Source: Candidatus Melainabacteria bacterium
GTDB taxonomy: Bacteria > Cyanobacteriota > Vampirovibrionia > Obscuribacterales > Obscuribacteraceae
Length of the DNA stretch: 54,072 bases
Direction of reading: 5' to 3'
NCBI GenBank assembly: GCA_003153555.1
Contig: PLZS01000106.1
Location: 1 to 54,072, forward strand
The notes beneath the pieces are model-generated. The model saw only the letters and a program-made list of their open reading frames with translations, did no database searches and had not been told where the DNA came from. Of the stretch, positions 35,236 to 42,880 are shown piece after piece (position 1 is the first letter of the stretch; each line of letters opens with the position of its first letter). The translations under genes were made by a program, and so were the position numbers.

Positions 35236-35625
35236 ACCGCCTCCTGAGCCCTTTGGGCTTTGCGATGGGGTTCCGTTTCGACAGATTTTATGTTTGTTTA
35301 AGGTTGTGCTTATTCTAACGAAAGGTTACGAAAAAGCTACGGGTTTTTAATAATTCTCCAATTGTCAAGCGATTAAATCTAAATACCGCCATCCTAGTCC
35401 GAATCTACGTTTTCAGCCGTCTGACTGCAAACGCCACCCATAGGGGTTATTCGCACTTGTATACCGAGCTCGTGTTTTCCCCGTTGCGCTGTTTATATTT
35501 ATAATTGCTCATGACAACGTGCGCGCATTCAATACTTATCTACTTTTAGATAAGCGGAAGGGACCACATTGACCGCAGCGCAATTGAAATTGCTACGCTA
35601 TCCACATGGGTATAGGAGCTGTTCA
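35236..35625. other. Intergenic region between divergent units
   Basis: No gene is visible. The left part is the leader of the minus-strand membrane protein. The right part is AT-rich and carries promoter-like hexamers: TATAAT at 35500-35505, and ATGACA at 35511-35516 with ACTTAT 17 bases on. It also holds the palindrome at 35535-35554. The end contains a possible TTG start (35569) of the dehydrogenase frame, which I consider less likely than ATG 35626. Confidence 0.45.
35535..35554. promoter_or_regulatory. Perfect palindrome CTTATCTA-N4-TAGATAAG, probable operator
   Basis: This is an 8-bp perfect inverted repeat with a 4-base spacer, overlapping the likely -10 of the 3-hydroxyacyl-CoA dehydrogenase operon and about 70 bases upstream of its ATG. 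Size and symmetry fit a dimeric repressor of the TetR/FadR kind that governs fatty-acid genes; the regulator itself is not in the window. Confidence 0.55.
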
Positions 35626-36816
35626 ATGCAAGTAAATAAGGTCGCGGTTGTGGGCTCAGGCACGATGGGCTCGTCCATAGCTGTTGCTTTGATCTCCCGC
35701 GGTTATCCAACCATATTAAAGGACGTGGATGACAAGACCGTTCAGTCCGGACTTAACAATATTGATCGGCTTTTAAAATCTCGTGTTGATAAAGGTTTGA
35801 GCGCCAAAGAGGCAGAGGCACAGCGCGCACTTATTCTGCCCTCCACAGACTATGCCACGTTCGCGGATGTGGATTTCGTTATCGAAGCAGTGCCTGAAAT
35901 TATCGAATTGAAGAAGAAGGTTTTTGAAGATCTTGATGAGTGGTGCAATGTAGATGCCATATTTGGCAGCAACACGTCCAGTTTATCGATCACTCAAATT
36001 GGCGCCTTTACCAGACGACCCGACAAAGTGGTTGGATTGCACTTCTTCAATCCCGCTCACTTGATGAAACTTGTAGAAGTAATTCCGGGATTGGAAACAT
36101 CGCATGATACCGTCAATAGTGCCATTGAATTGGGCATTTCCTTGGGCAAACTTGCTGTACGAGTCGAAGAATGCGCTTCATTTTTAGTAAACCGTTTGCT
36201 CGGCAGATACATAAACGAGTCGCTTTGGTGTTTGCAAGAAGGCGTCGGTTCTGTCGAAGAAATCGACAAGGCTGCCTGCGATTATGTCATGCCGATCGGA
36301 CCGCTTGCTTTGCGGGATATGAACGGATCCGACGTCGGTCTGGCTGTAGCGCGCTTCAACTTTCAGGAGTATGGCGATCGGTTTTTGCCTGCCTCTATTT
36401 TGGAGGAAATGGTCAAACTGAATTTACTAGGCCAGAAAACAAAGGAAGGTTTCTACAAGTACGACGAGAATACCCGCAAGCGCATTGGTACAAACTCTAG
36501 ACTTGCAGAAATTTTAGTGAGATTGGGGGGGATCAGAGATGGTGCCCCACCGTTTGACGTAGAAAGATTGTTCCTGCCGATGATCAACGAAGCTTTTCTT
36601 GTTCTCCAAGAAAAAGTGTGTGATGTTCAAGACCTCGATCCGGCGATGATGGCTGGTCTAGGCATGCGCCGCGGCCCACTGGCATTGGCTAGCGAAATTG
36701 GACTGGCCGAATGCTTGCGTAAGATAGAGGCGCTCAACCAGATTTACGGCGAACGCTTTCGACCGGCACCGCTGCTCAAGCGCTACGTTTGGGCGAATCG
36801 AACTTCCGTATTGTAG
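35626..36816 (+). CDS. 3-hydroxyacyl-CoA dehydrogenase
   Basis: This enzyme oxidises 3-hydroxyacyl-CoA to 3-ketoacyl-CoA with NAD+ in fatty-acid beta-oxidation or related pathways. The N-terminal Rossmann fold opens with VAVVGSGTMGSSIAVALISRGYPTILKD. HFFNPAHLMKLVEVIPG contains the catalytic His-Glu region, and ECASFLVNRLLGRYINES begins the first C-terminal helical domain. A second C-terminal domain (INEAFLVLQEKVCDVQDLDPAMMAGLGMRRGPLALASEIG) is also present. The layout is that of FadB without its hydratase half. ATG 35626 is favoured because AGGAG lies seven bases upstream; the TTG at 35569 would add 19 unstructured residues. It is the first gene of a four-gene operon behind a palindrome. Confidence 0.9.
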   Translation: MQVNKVAVVGSGTMGSSIAVALISRGYPTILKDVDDKTVQSGLNNIDRLLKSRVDKGLSAKEAEAQRALILPSTDYATFADVDFVIEAVPEIIELKKKVFEDLDEWCNVDAIFGSNTSSLSITQIGAFTRRPDKVVGLHFFNPAHLMKLVEVIPGLETSHDTVNSAIELGISLGKLAVRVEECASFLVNRLLGRYINESLWCLQEGVGSVEEIDKAACDYVMPIGPLALRDMNGSDVGLAVARFNFQEYGDRFLPASILEEMVKLNLLGQKTKEGFYKYDENTRKRIGTNSRLAEILVRLGGIRDGAPPFDVERLFLPMINEAFLVLQEKVCDVQDLDPAMMAGLGMRRGPLALASEIGLAECLRKIEALNQIYGERFRPAPLLKRYVWANRTSVL

Positions 36817-36826
36817 TGCAAGGCGA

Positions 36827-37303
36827 ATGAGTTTTTTTCAAAAGATACGCGCGATGCCTGCTTACCAGAAAGTGGAATCCATGCCTCTGTTCACCAGAGT
36901 TCCCTTGCACATTTGTGTGGGTCTAGCTATTGCTGTAATTCTTGACACCGCCGTGCAAATTTTTTGGAAGATGGCAGTCCAGGCAACAGATAAGCAGCCA
37001 CTTCTAGCTACATTCGAGCACCCGCTCTTCTGGCTGGTCGTAACTTTATTCTTGTTGCAGCTTGCCAATTGGTTAAAAGTTTTGGAAGATGCGGATCTAA
37101 GTTATTCGCAGCCAATCACTTCTCTTAGTTATATATCTGTTGGAGTGTTATCGGCGATGTTTTTGCATGAGCAAATAACGCTGTTGCAAATAATTGGAAT
37201 TACGTTCGTGCTGGCTGGCGTTTGGTTCATCAGTAAGACCGACCACAACACCCTGCATACACCTCCGTCGTCTTTAGGACACACCAGCGGTGCCGATTCA
37301 TGA
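36827..37303 (+). CDS. EamA/SMR-type half transporter, subunit 1
   Basis: The 158-residue protein has four hydrophobic helices after a 25-residue cytoplasmic lead: LHICVGLAIAVILDTAVQIFWKM, FWLVVTLFLLQLANWLKVLE, SYSQPITSLSYISVGVLSAMFL and LLQIIGITFVLAGVWFIS. Four-helix proteins of this drug/metabolite-transporter kind work as pairs, as in ArnE/ArnF lipid flippases. The gene starts 10 bases after the dehydrogenase and its ATGA overlaps the start of the next half transporter, giving strong translational coupling. The cargo may be a lipid or acyl compound, judged from neighbours only. Confidence 0.8.
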   Translation: MSFFQKIRAMPAYQKVESMPLFTRVPLHICVGLAIAVILDTAVQIFWKMAVQATDKQPLLATFEHPLFWLVVTLFLLQLANWLKVLEDADLSYSQPITSLSYISVGVLSAMFLHEQITLLQIIGITFVLAGVWFISKTDHNTLHTPPSSLGHTSGADS

Positions 37304-37656
37304 CGCAAATCTTCGCTGTTCTGTTAATAATATGCGCCACTACAATCGAGGCTGTGGGACAACTTTGTTTTAAAAAGAAATCCACAAGATCTGCCGATGG
37401 AGATATGGGCAGTCGGATCTGGCTTGCTGGCGGCATCGGCTGCATGGCTGTGGAAGCGGTGGTCTGGACGGTTGTATTGCAAAACTTGAACGTAAGCATT
37501 GCTTATCCGATGGGTAGTTTGAGCTTCGTGATGGTACTCTTGATGTCCAGATTGTTCTTAAAAGAGAAGGTACAAAAAGATCGTTGGATAGGCGTGGCAC
37601 TAATTCTGTGCGGGACCGTGTTGTTGGGACTGAATTCAGCAGGGCCCAATTCATGA
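37300..37656 (+). CDS. EamA/SMR-type half transporter, subunit 2
   Basis: The 118-residue protein has four membrane helices: IFAVLLIICATTIEAVGQLCFKK, IWLAGGIGCMAVEAVVWTVVL, VSIAYPMGSLSFVMVLLMSRLFL and WIGVALILCGTVLLGL. ALNVSIAYP-type and LKEKV-type positions match the EamA/SMR pattern, so it would form a heterodimer with the preceding protein. Start and stop overlap both neighbours by four bases (ATGA), an arrangement that usually keeps subunit levels equal. Confidence 0.8.
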   Translation: MTQIFAVLLIICATTIEAVGQLCFKKKSTRSADGDMGSRIWLAGGIGCMAVEAVVWTVVLQNLNVSIAYPMGSLSFVMVLLMSRLFLKEKVQKDRWIGVALILCGTVLLGLNSAGPNS

Positions 37657-38852
37657 ATTCAACTTTATCGGTGCGTTGGGTTGAAAGCGAAGCCGATATA
37701 GCCGTCGATTTGTGGGACGCATGTTTCGCACCACCTGTCGAAGGACGGTGGTGGTATCAAACACTTGAGCAAAGTGAGTTGCAGTCGCAATTCAAGTTCT
37801 CCTACGCGTTAATTATCCAGGACGAGAAAGAGGTTGGTATTGCGCCAACCTTTTTAATGGATGTTCCAATCGAACTTGTGGCGCCACCGGAAGTGGTGCC
37901 AATTCTGAAAGTGGTTGGTAAAATACTGCCCTCTCTTCTCTATCAGCGTACCCTCTTTATCGGGTCTCCCTGCACCGATGAGGGTACCGTTGGATTGATT
38001 CCTGGTGTGAGCATGGAGGAAGTAGCGTCCATCTTGCAGAGCGCATTTGAGCTGCGCGCTCGACAGGTTAAAGCTCCATTTATAGTTTGGAAGGATTTCC
38101 CTGACTCATACAAAATGGCGTTGTCGAAGTTGGCTAAAGAACGAAACATGTTTGAACTCGTTAGTTTTCCTGGCACTGTTATTCAGCTCCATGATCGCAG
38201 CAAGGAATCTTACTACGCAAGCCTGAAAGGCTCTCGCCGTCACAACTTGAAGAAGAAGCTGAAAAAGAGTAAGCAGCAAGTTGAGCTGAGTACGCAGGTG
38301 GTGAATCGGCCTGATGCTCAGACCTTGGATGAAGTTTTCGCGTTGTTCTGGCAAACGTATGAGAAAGGCAAAACTAAATTCGAAAAACTGAATCGCAAGT
38401 TCTTCTCCCTAATTGCTGATCGCGATAATTCTTGGTTCGTGCTTTTGCGAAATACTTCGGATCAAAAGTTAGTAGCCTTCATGCTTTGCTTCGACATCAA
38501 ACACCGGGTAATTAACAAGTTCATCGGCATAGATTACAATTTGCCGAATGAGTGGTTCTTATACTTCCGGCTCTGGGAAGGTGCGTTGGACTGGGTTCTA
38601 ACGACCAACGCAAATGAATTTCAAAGCGGTCAGACGGGCTATAGAGCTAAGATAGATGTCGGACACTCGTTGGTGCCATTAACCAACTATTGCAAACACA
38701 GCAATCCGATTTTCCACAAACTTTATACAGTGGCTACGCGAGACGTTAACTGGTCAACGTTGGATGACGATCTAAAAGTGTTTTTGGCCGCGCATCCTAA
38801 AGAGTCCGAAGAGACTAGCCGCCCTGCACCAACAACTTTGGATATCAAATAA
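37653..38852 (+). CDS. GNAT-fold acyltransferase of the FemAB/peptidogalycan type
   Basis: The 399-residue protein begins at an ATGA overlap with the transporter; a longer frame from 37584 is an artefact. The family pattern is visible: CFAPPVEGRWWYQTLEQSEL near the start, a FSYALIIQDEKEVGIAPTFLMD strand pair, then YYASLKGSRRHNLKKKLKKSK, the basic stretch typical of this double-GNAT group. KFIGIDYNLPNEWFLYFRLWEGALDWVLTTNANEFQSGQTGYRAK is the substrate-side end. Members transfer amino-acyl or acyl groups to lipids, sugars or peptidoglycan. Linked to two flippase-like proteins and an acyl-CoA enzyme, it probably modifies a membrane or wall component; inference. Confidence 0.72.
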   Translation: MNSTLSVRWVESEADIAVDLWDACFAPPVEGRWWYQTLEQSELQSQFKFSYALIIQDEKEVGIAPTFLMDVPIELVAPPEVVPILKVVGKILPSLLYQRTLFIGSPCTDEGTVGLIPGVSMEEVASILQSAFELRARQVKAPFIVWKDFPDSYKMALSKLAKERNMFELVSFPGTVIQLHDRSKESYYASLKGSRRHNLKKKLKKSKQQVELSTQVVNRPDAQTLDEVFALFWQTYEKGKTKFEKLNRKFFSLIADRDNSWFVLLRNTSDQKLVAFMLCFDIKHRVINKFIGIDYNLPNEWFLYFRLWEGALDWVLTTNANEFQSGQTGYRAKIDVGHSLVPLTNYCKHSNPIFHKLYTVATRDVNWSTLDDDLKVFLAAHPKESEETSRPAPTTLDIK

Positions 38853-38914
38853 GGAAAGAAGGCAGATCAGCCTTAGTAAGTTTTTTGTTCTCCCGCACCC
38901 TGCTGTAAATCAGC

Positions 38915-39121
38915 TTAAATCAGCTGCCGATATATTGTTGCAGCATCAATATGTTGATAGGGAGGAATTTGCAGTACATTGCATTCTATTGTTTGCACGA
39001 AAGTATGTATCGGTCCATTCTGATAGAAGTAGTCTTGTTCTGGATGGGCTGTCTCCAAGGCTTCTATCTTTAACTCAATAGGTAAATTTTCGAAAAAATA
39101 CACTGCAGCCACTACGGACAC
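38915..39121 (-). CDS. Possible small protein
   Basis: A 68-codon frame from GTG has protein-like composition (VYFFENLPIELKIEALETAHPEQDYFYQNGPIHTFVQTIECNVLQIPPYQ). It overlaps the end of the small cysteine protein by 10 bases and follows it on the same strand, so it could be a coupled gene. No family is recognised, and a frameshifted continuation of the preceding frame cannot be excluded. Confidence 0.35.
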   Translation of the reverse strand: MSVVAAVYFFENLPIELKIEALETAHPEQDYFYQNGPIHTFVQTIECNVLQIPPYQHIDAATIYRQLI

Positions 39122-39285
39122 CGTTTATCACACGGCAGACTGAATCCACCAACCCCGAGATCCCAACATTCCTTACAGCCCTTCGGAATGTAGTAAATGT
39201 GGACCTTTTCATTAGCGAACACATTGCCATCGGCGTTAATTGCCCACGCGGTAGTCGGAAAGTTATTCCAAGTGCGGTGCTCCAT
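39112..39285 (-). CDS. Small cysteine-containing protein (57 residues)
   Basis: This short gene lies between a secreted protein and the next small frame. It starts at ATG 39285 inside the last codons of the upstream gene (overlap 23 bases) and encodes EHRTWNNFPTTAWAINADG, then VHIYYIPKGCKECWDLGVGG and a closing PCDKRCP. Four cysteines in CxxC...CxxxC form could bind a metal or make disulfides. Composition is far more protein-like than in the other two frames here. No family is recognised. Confidence 0.5.
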   Translation of the reverse strand: MEHRTWNNFPTTAWAINADGNVFANEKVHIYYIPKGCKECWDLGVGGFSLPCDKRCP

Positions 39286-39802
39286 GGTTTAAGTTCAAAC
39301 AAAATTCTATTTGGTCTGTTTTGTAAAATTCGACTTTTATCTCATCCTGTGGCAGGCTGGTAGGTGGCGTAGTCAAAGCAGGCAAATCGCGCAACAGTCT
39401 ACAAATTGTTCTACGCAATATTCTAGAATCGTTGGCAGTTAATTTTGCGTTATCTGAAAAAGTTTTGTCATTCTCAAGCATGGCAATCCTCTGCATTGTT
39501 GGAATTGAGTCTTTTAGATCAAAATGCAAATTTTTAAGTGTTCCATCTTTTGATAATTCACAAACACATACAATATTTTCTCCGCGTTTTAGAGTCTTCA
39601 TCAGAATCTCTTGGGTATGACCGTAGAGAGGCTGTCTTTCGACAGTTTTGTGAAGTTTGTCCAACCAGTTTGAAAGTTCAACCATTTTGAGATCTCGCGG
39701 TCCACATTGACTTGTTTCAATATGCCATCCAGCACTCGCAGGACAAACTGCAAAATGCAAAATCCAAAGAAACCCGAAAAAATTTAGTGGATGCAATTTC
39801 AT
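39263..39802 (-). CDS. Secreted hypothetical protein
   Basis: ATG 39802 gives a signal peptide (LNFFGFLWILHFAVCPASAG) and a mature protein of about 155 residues; a TTG two codons earlier is less likely. The mature part has ENIVCVCELSKDGTLKNLHF and a late strand IKVEFYKTDQIEFCLNL. The spacing of a helix (VELSNWLDKLHKTVE), a pair of strands and a closing strand is faintly reminiscent of TonB C-terminal domains, but I would not assign it. It is the first of a possible three-gene minus-strand cluster. Confidence 0.55.
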   Translation of the reverse strand: MKLHPLNFFGFLWILHFAVCPASAGWHIETSQCGPRDLKMVELSNWLDKLHKTVERQPLYGHTQEILMKTLKRGENIVCVCELSKDGTLKNLHFDLKDSIPTMQRIAMLENDKTFSDNAKLTANDSRILRRTICRLLRDLPALTTPPTSLPQDEIKVEFYKTDQIEFCLNLNHGAPHLE

Positions 39803-39893
39803 AAGCAACTCATGTCAGGCCAAGAAGTCTGTATAGTACCTCCAATTTTTAAGTAAGAACACGAGGCAAATTGAGTATGCCTCCTGTGAAAAT

Positions 39894-40097
39894 TCAATCT
39901 TTAGAGCTATTGGGGGAAAAATCTCCTTGTCCCCAATTGAAGCCACTAGTACCGGTAGGAGCTGCCCATTTATGGACCGATTTGTAGTGCGTCCCAAAAC
40001 ATCGCATATTGTTCACCGTGCATGGTGGCACTAGGATGCGGCGGTGAACGCTGTGCCGCTGTTTCGAAGAAGACTTGTAAGTCGAGTTACGCTTCAA
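39894..40097 (-). CDS. Doubtful small ORF
   Basis: A 67-codon frame from TTG ends with KSVHKWAAPTGTSGFNWGQGDFSPNSSKD, which looks like a real protein tail, while the first half (basic, Ser-rich) does not. It may be the end of a decayed gene. It occupies most of an otherwise empty 430-base stretch upstream of the MNT gene. Confidence 0.25.
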   Translation of the reverse strand: MKRNSTYKSSSKQRHSVHRRILVPPCTVNNMRCFGTHYKSVHKWAAPTGTSGFNWGQGDFSPNSSKD

Positions 40098-40182
40098 ATT
40101 TCACCCAGCCTCTTTTCGGACGTAGATTGACGATTGAATTCCAATTAAGACAAACGATTTGGACGACTTTTCCGGTAGTGGC

Positions 40183-40211
40183 ACTTTCGCTAACTCTGAG
40201 CCATATATAAT
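40183..40211 (+). promoter_or_regulatory. Probable promoter of the MNT-HEPN pair
   Basis: A perfect TATAAT (40206-40211) lies 24 bases upstream of the MNT ATG; the -35 position 17 bases before it reads ACTTTC, a weak match. Confidence 0.45.
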
Positions 40212-40235
40212 AGTAATCACCAATCTGACAGTAAG

Positions 40236-40577
40236 ATGACAGTCGCAAAACTCAATCATTCAGTAAATGACCCGATATTGAAAGAAGTAATTGCCCGCCT
40301 CGTTGCGGCCTATCAGCCATTGCGCATTTACTTATTCGGATCCCATGCTCGTGGTACCGAGAATGCAGATAGTGATTACGACATCTTGATAATCGTTGAT
40401 AAGAATGTGGCAGATGAGCTTAAATCTGCCAGTCTCGCGTATAAGATCCTTTGGGGCATACCTGCAGCTGTTGATGTTTTGGTCTGGACTGACCAGCAAT
40501 TTCAAGAACGCTTGCACTTGCCAAACAGTCTACCGGCAGAAATTATTCGCGAAGGACTTTTGCTTCATGTCGCTTGA
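40236..40577 (+). CDS. MNT-domain nucleotidyltransferase (antitoxin-like)
   Basis: This is a minimal nucleotidyltransferase: YLFGSHARGTENADSDYDILIIVD carries the GS(x)ARG loop at 35-40 and the metal ligands Asp47 and Asp49. Proteins of this size pair with HEPN proteins; in studied cases the transferase adds AMP to the HEPN toxin and silences it. The gene overlaps the HEPN gene by 11 bases. Gly-Ser and both aspartates are intact, so it is probably active. Confidence 0.85.
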   Translation: MTVAKLNHSVNDPILKEVIARLVAAYQPLRIYLFGSHARGTENADSDYDILIIVDKNVADELKSASLAYKILWGIPAAVDVLVWTDQQFQERLHLPNSLPAEIIREGLLLHVA

Positions 40578-40971
40578 TCCAATAAGAATTGCAGATACGT
40601 GCAGCTGGTTTCGAAAAGCTCAGAATGATATCCGGGCAGCCGAGTTGCTGATGCCCGAAGGCCTTGTCGACGAGGTTGCTTTTCACTGCCAACAAGCTGT
40701 TGAAAAATGTCTCAAGGGGTTTCTTTTCTGGCATGGAAAGCCATTCAAAAAGACACATGATCTCAATGTCCTAAGTCTGGACTGCGTGCAAATTGATGGC
40801 AATCTCCAGGCTGTGCTTGCAACAATCGCACCGCTGACACAATATGCTGTGGAGTATCGCTACCCGGGACCCTTAGTACATCCGACCGACGTTGAAGCTA
40901 AAGACTTGATTCAATTGTCCAGGAATCTGTACGATGCAATCGCTCCGAAATTGCCGTTTCCAATTAGTTAA
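40567..40971 (+). CDS. HEPN-domain protein (toxin partner of the MNT protein)
   Basis: Start ATG 40567 lies inside the MNT gene; a longer frame from 40396 is a shadow. The 134-residue helical protein shows WFRKAQNDIRAAELL, VAFHCQQAVEKCLKGFLFWHGKPFKKTHDL and the late YAVEYRYPGPLVHPTDVEAKDLIQLSRNLYDAI. This is the pattern of the PF05168-type HEPN group. RYPGPLVH offers an R-x6-H arrangement, close to the RNase motif of active HEPN proteins, although the family position of that motif may differ. It is likely a toxin-antitoxin pair with its neighbour. Confidence 0.82.
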   Translation: MSLDPIRIADTCSWFRKAQNDIRAAELLMPEGLVDEVAFHCQQAVEKCLKGFLFWHGKPFKKTHDLNVLSLDCVQIDGNLQAVLATIAPLTQYAVEYRYPGPLVHPTDVEAKDLIQLSRNLYDAIAPKLPFPIS

Positions 40972-41049
40972 GACCAACCGATCACCAGAATTCAGGCTGG
41001 TTCCGAGCAATTTGTTGCACTCAAGATGCATGCATTCTCCGAGGAGTAG

Positions 41050-41925
41050 CTATTTCTGACCAGAAACCATTGCGTTGCTTTTCATACTCTTTTGCGCGTC
41101 CCAACTTGCTTTGGCAACGAACCGAGCGATGTAAGCGGCCACGTCCTTTCTTCGCAAATCCAGCGTCAATACATGATCGCATCCGCCAAGTAGAACTAGA
41201 GTTTTGTCATTTGCTTCCATCATTTTGCAAATTGCTTCTGCATTTTTCACTGTTGTGATCGTGTCTTCAAGTGCGTGTATTACAAGCGCAGGGCAGCGCA
41301 CTTTTTTCGCATGTTTTTTGACTTCGATTACAAGTTTATCCATTTGGCGTAAGGAACCACCATAGGTGCGAAACAATCCAAAAGAAGTGTTTTCGCCGCG
41401 TTTGGCAGCCTCCACTTGTTTCGTGATCTGCTTTTGCAATCGCAAGTCTTTCAAACCATAAGGCGGAGATTCCGTCCAGTAGTACCTCTTTCCGAGCCAG
41501 GGCATGATATCGACGAGAGGCAAGAGTACCTTTAAGGGCGAAGAGGTTTTCCCGTCATAGTTAATTGTGGTGGAGAGTAAGACAATGCCACTCACTCTAG
41601 GCTCGTCGATCGCCAGCATCAACGCAAGGAGAGCACCCATAGATAAACCGCCGACCACAACGTGATCGCACTCCTTTAGAAGTTCGTCTAACGCTACTTT
41701 CGCTCCAGCCATCCAGTCTTTCCAGCCGGTTGCCAGCAGGGCTTTGTGATCCGAGCCATGACCGGCAAGCATTGGACAAGAGACAATGCAGCCCTGCTTA
41801 GTCAGGTGTTTTGCGATTGGTCGCATCTCCGAGGGCATGCCAGTCAGCCCGTGTAAGAGCAGCACTCCTGTTTTCAGTTCAGGACAAAGAGTCTGATCGT
41901 TGTTTGTGTTTGCGGACTCAGTCAT
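41050..41925 (-). CDS. Alpha/beta hydrolase (carboxylesterase / monoacylglycerol-lipase type)
   Basis: This soluble 291-residue hydrolase opens with GVLLLHGLTGMPSEMRPIAKHL, which includes the oxyanion HG motif. GGLSMGALLALML carries the nucleophile Ser95. HALEDTITTVKNAEAI supplies the Asp, and GGCDHVLTLDLRRKDVAAYI the His. The lid region (DIMPWLGKRYYWTESPPYGLKDLRLQKQI) is typical of bacterial carboxylesterases that cleave short acyl esters or monoglycerides. No signal peptide is present. It is divergently placed from the two-component system to its right. Confidence 0.87.
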   Translation of the reverse strand: MTESANTNNDQTLCPELKTGVLLLHGLTGMPSEMRPIAKHLTKQGCIVSCPMLAGHGSDHKALLATGWKDWMAGAKVALDELLKECDHVVVGGLSMGALLALMLAIDEPRVSGIVLLSTTINYDGKTSSPLKVLLPLVDIMPWLGKRYYWTESPPYGLKDLRLQKQITKQVEAAKRGENTSFGLFRTYGGSLRQMDKLVIEVKKHAKKVRCPALVIHALEDTITTVKNAEAICKMMEANDKTLVLLGGCDHVLTLDLRRKDVAAYIARFVAKASWDAQKSMKSNAMVSGQK

Positions 41926-42211
41926 AAGGTTTCCCAGGGCAGTGCCGGCGCCGAAATCAATTGTACGACCAAACCTTACTGGCGCCTTACCGCGAAATCA
42001 TCTCCAGTCGGCTAAAACAGCCGCATCTCCATGGCTAGACTCAGCGGAGCAGCACTCCTTGAGACGGCAACTCAGTCGTGCTCAGGGCTGACTGGACTGA
42101 ACCTGCCGCTTACTGGTAAGTAACATTGCTCCATAAGATCTAGTTATGAATGGCGCTTGTAAAGAATGGCGTGTTACCTTAGTTCTGGCGCCCGTTTAGG
42201 ATCATCACGAT

Positions 42212-42880
42212 ATGCGCATCCTGCTAGTTGAAGACGATGAAATTTTATCCGACGGTATCGCCCGGGCCATGCGCCTTGCCGGGTACGCGCTCGATCACAC
42301 TAGTTCTGGATTAGACGCGGATCATGCGCTTGAAACAATTGCCTTTGACCTTTTGATTCTGGATTTGGGTTTGCCGAGAATAGACGGGCTCGAAGTGCTG
42401 CGCCGCTTGCGGGCAAGGAACCAGATGCTTCCTGTTTTGATTCTAACTGCTAGAGATCGCCTTGAAGACAGAGTTACAGGGTTGGACTTTGGCGCTGACG
42501 ATTACATGACCAAACCTTTCGATTTACCTGAATTAGAAGCGCGCGTCAGAGCTTTGCTTAGACGTGGTCGCACGAACTCGAATGTTGAGGTTGTTTATGG
42601 ACCTTTGCGTTTTGACACTGTCGGTCGGCGCGTAACAGTTGGCGATCTTCAAGTGGATCTGTCAGCTCGCGAGCTTGCCGTTTTGGAAGTGCTTCTGCAA
42701 CGAGGTGGAAGCATTGTTAGCAAGGAACAGCTGATTGAGCATATGTACGGTTGGGACGAAGAAGTGAGTCACAATGCGATGGAAGTAAATGTGCATCGCT
42801 TGCGCAAGAAACTCGAACCTGCAGGTGTAAACATCAGAACCATTCGGGGACTAGGGTACTTGCTGGAAAGTCAGTCATGA
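42212..42880 (+). CDS. OmpR-family response regulator
   Basis: The receiver domain has the acidic pocket VEDDE at 7-10, the phosphorylation site Asp51 (LLILDLGLPRIDG), the Thr of LILTARDR and the Lys of YMTKPF. The C-terminal winged helix is complete (LSARELAVLEVLLQRGGSIVSKEQLIEHMYGWDEEVSHNAMEVNVHRLRKKLE, then IRTIRGLGYLLE). It would bind DNA as a dimer when phosphorylated by the kinase encoded next; the two genes overlap by ATGA. The target genes are unknown. The layout resembles QseB/PmrA-like regulators. Confidence 0.95.
   Translation: MRILLVEDDEILSDGIARAMRLAGYALDHTSSGLDADHALETIAFDLLILDLGLPRIDGLEVLRRLRARNQMLPVLILTARDRLEDRVTGLDFGADDYMTKPFDLPELEARVRALLRRGRTNSNVEVVYGPLRFDTVGRRVTVGDLQVDLSARELAVLEVLLQRGGSIVSKEQLIEHMYGWDEEVSHNAMEVNVHRLRKKLEPAGVNIRTIRGLGYLLESQS

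Noticed and set aside
37584..37652. Longer start for the GNAT-type acyltransferase
   Set aside because: The 23 extra codons lie within the coupled half transporter in another frame; the ATGA overlap at 37653 is the natural start.
39263..39802. TonB assignment for the secreted protein
   Set aside because: Only a vague strand-helix-strand spacing is shared; the diagnostic C-terminal pattern is absent.
40396..40566. Longer start for the HEPN protein
   Set aside because: It reads through most of the MNT gene in another frame; ATG 40567 gives the normal HEPN length.
42751..42876. Longer start for the histidine kinase
   Set aside because: It would overlap the response regulator by 130 bases with unstructured residues; the ATGA at 42877 fits the family N-terminus.
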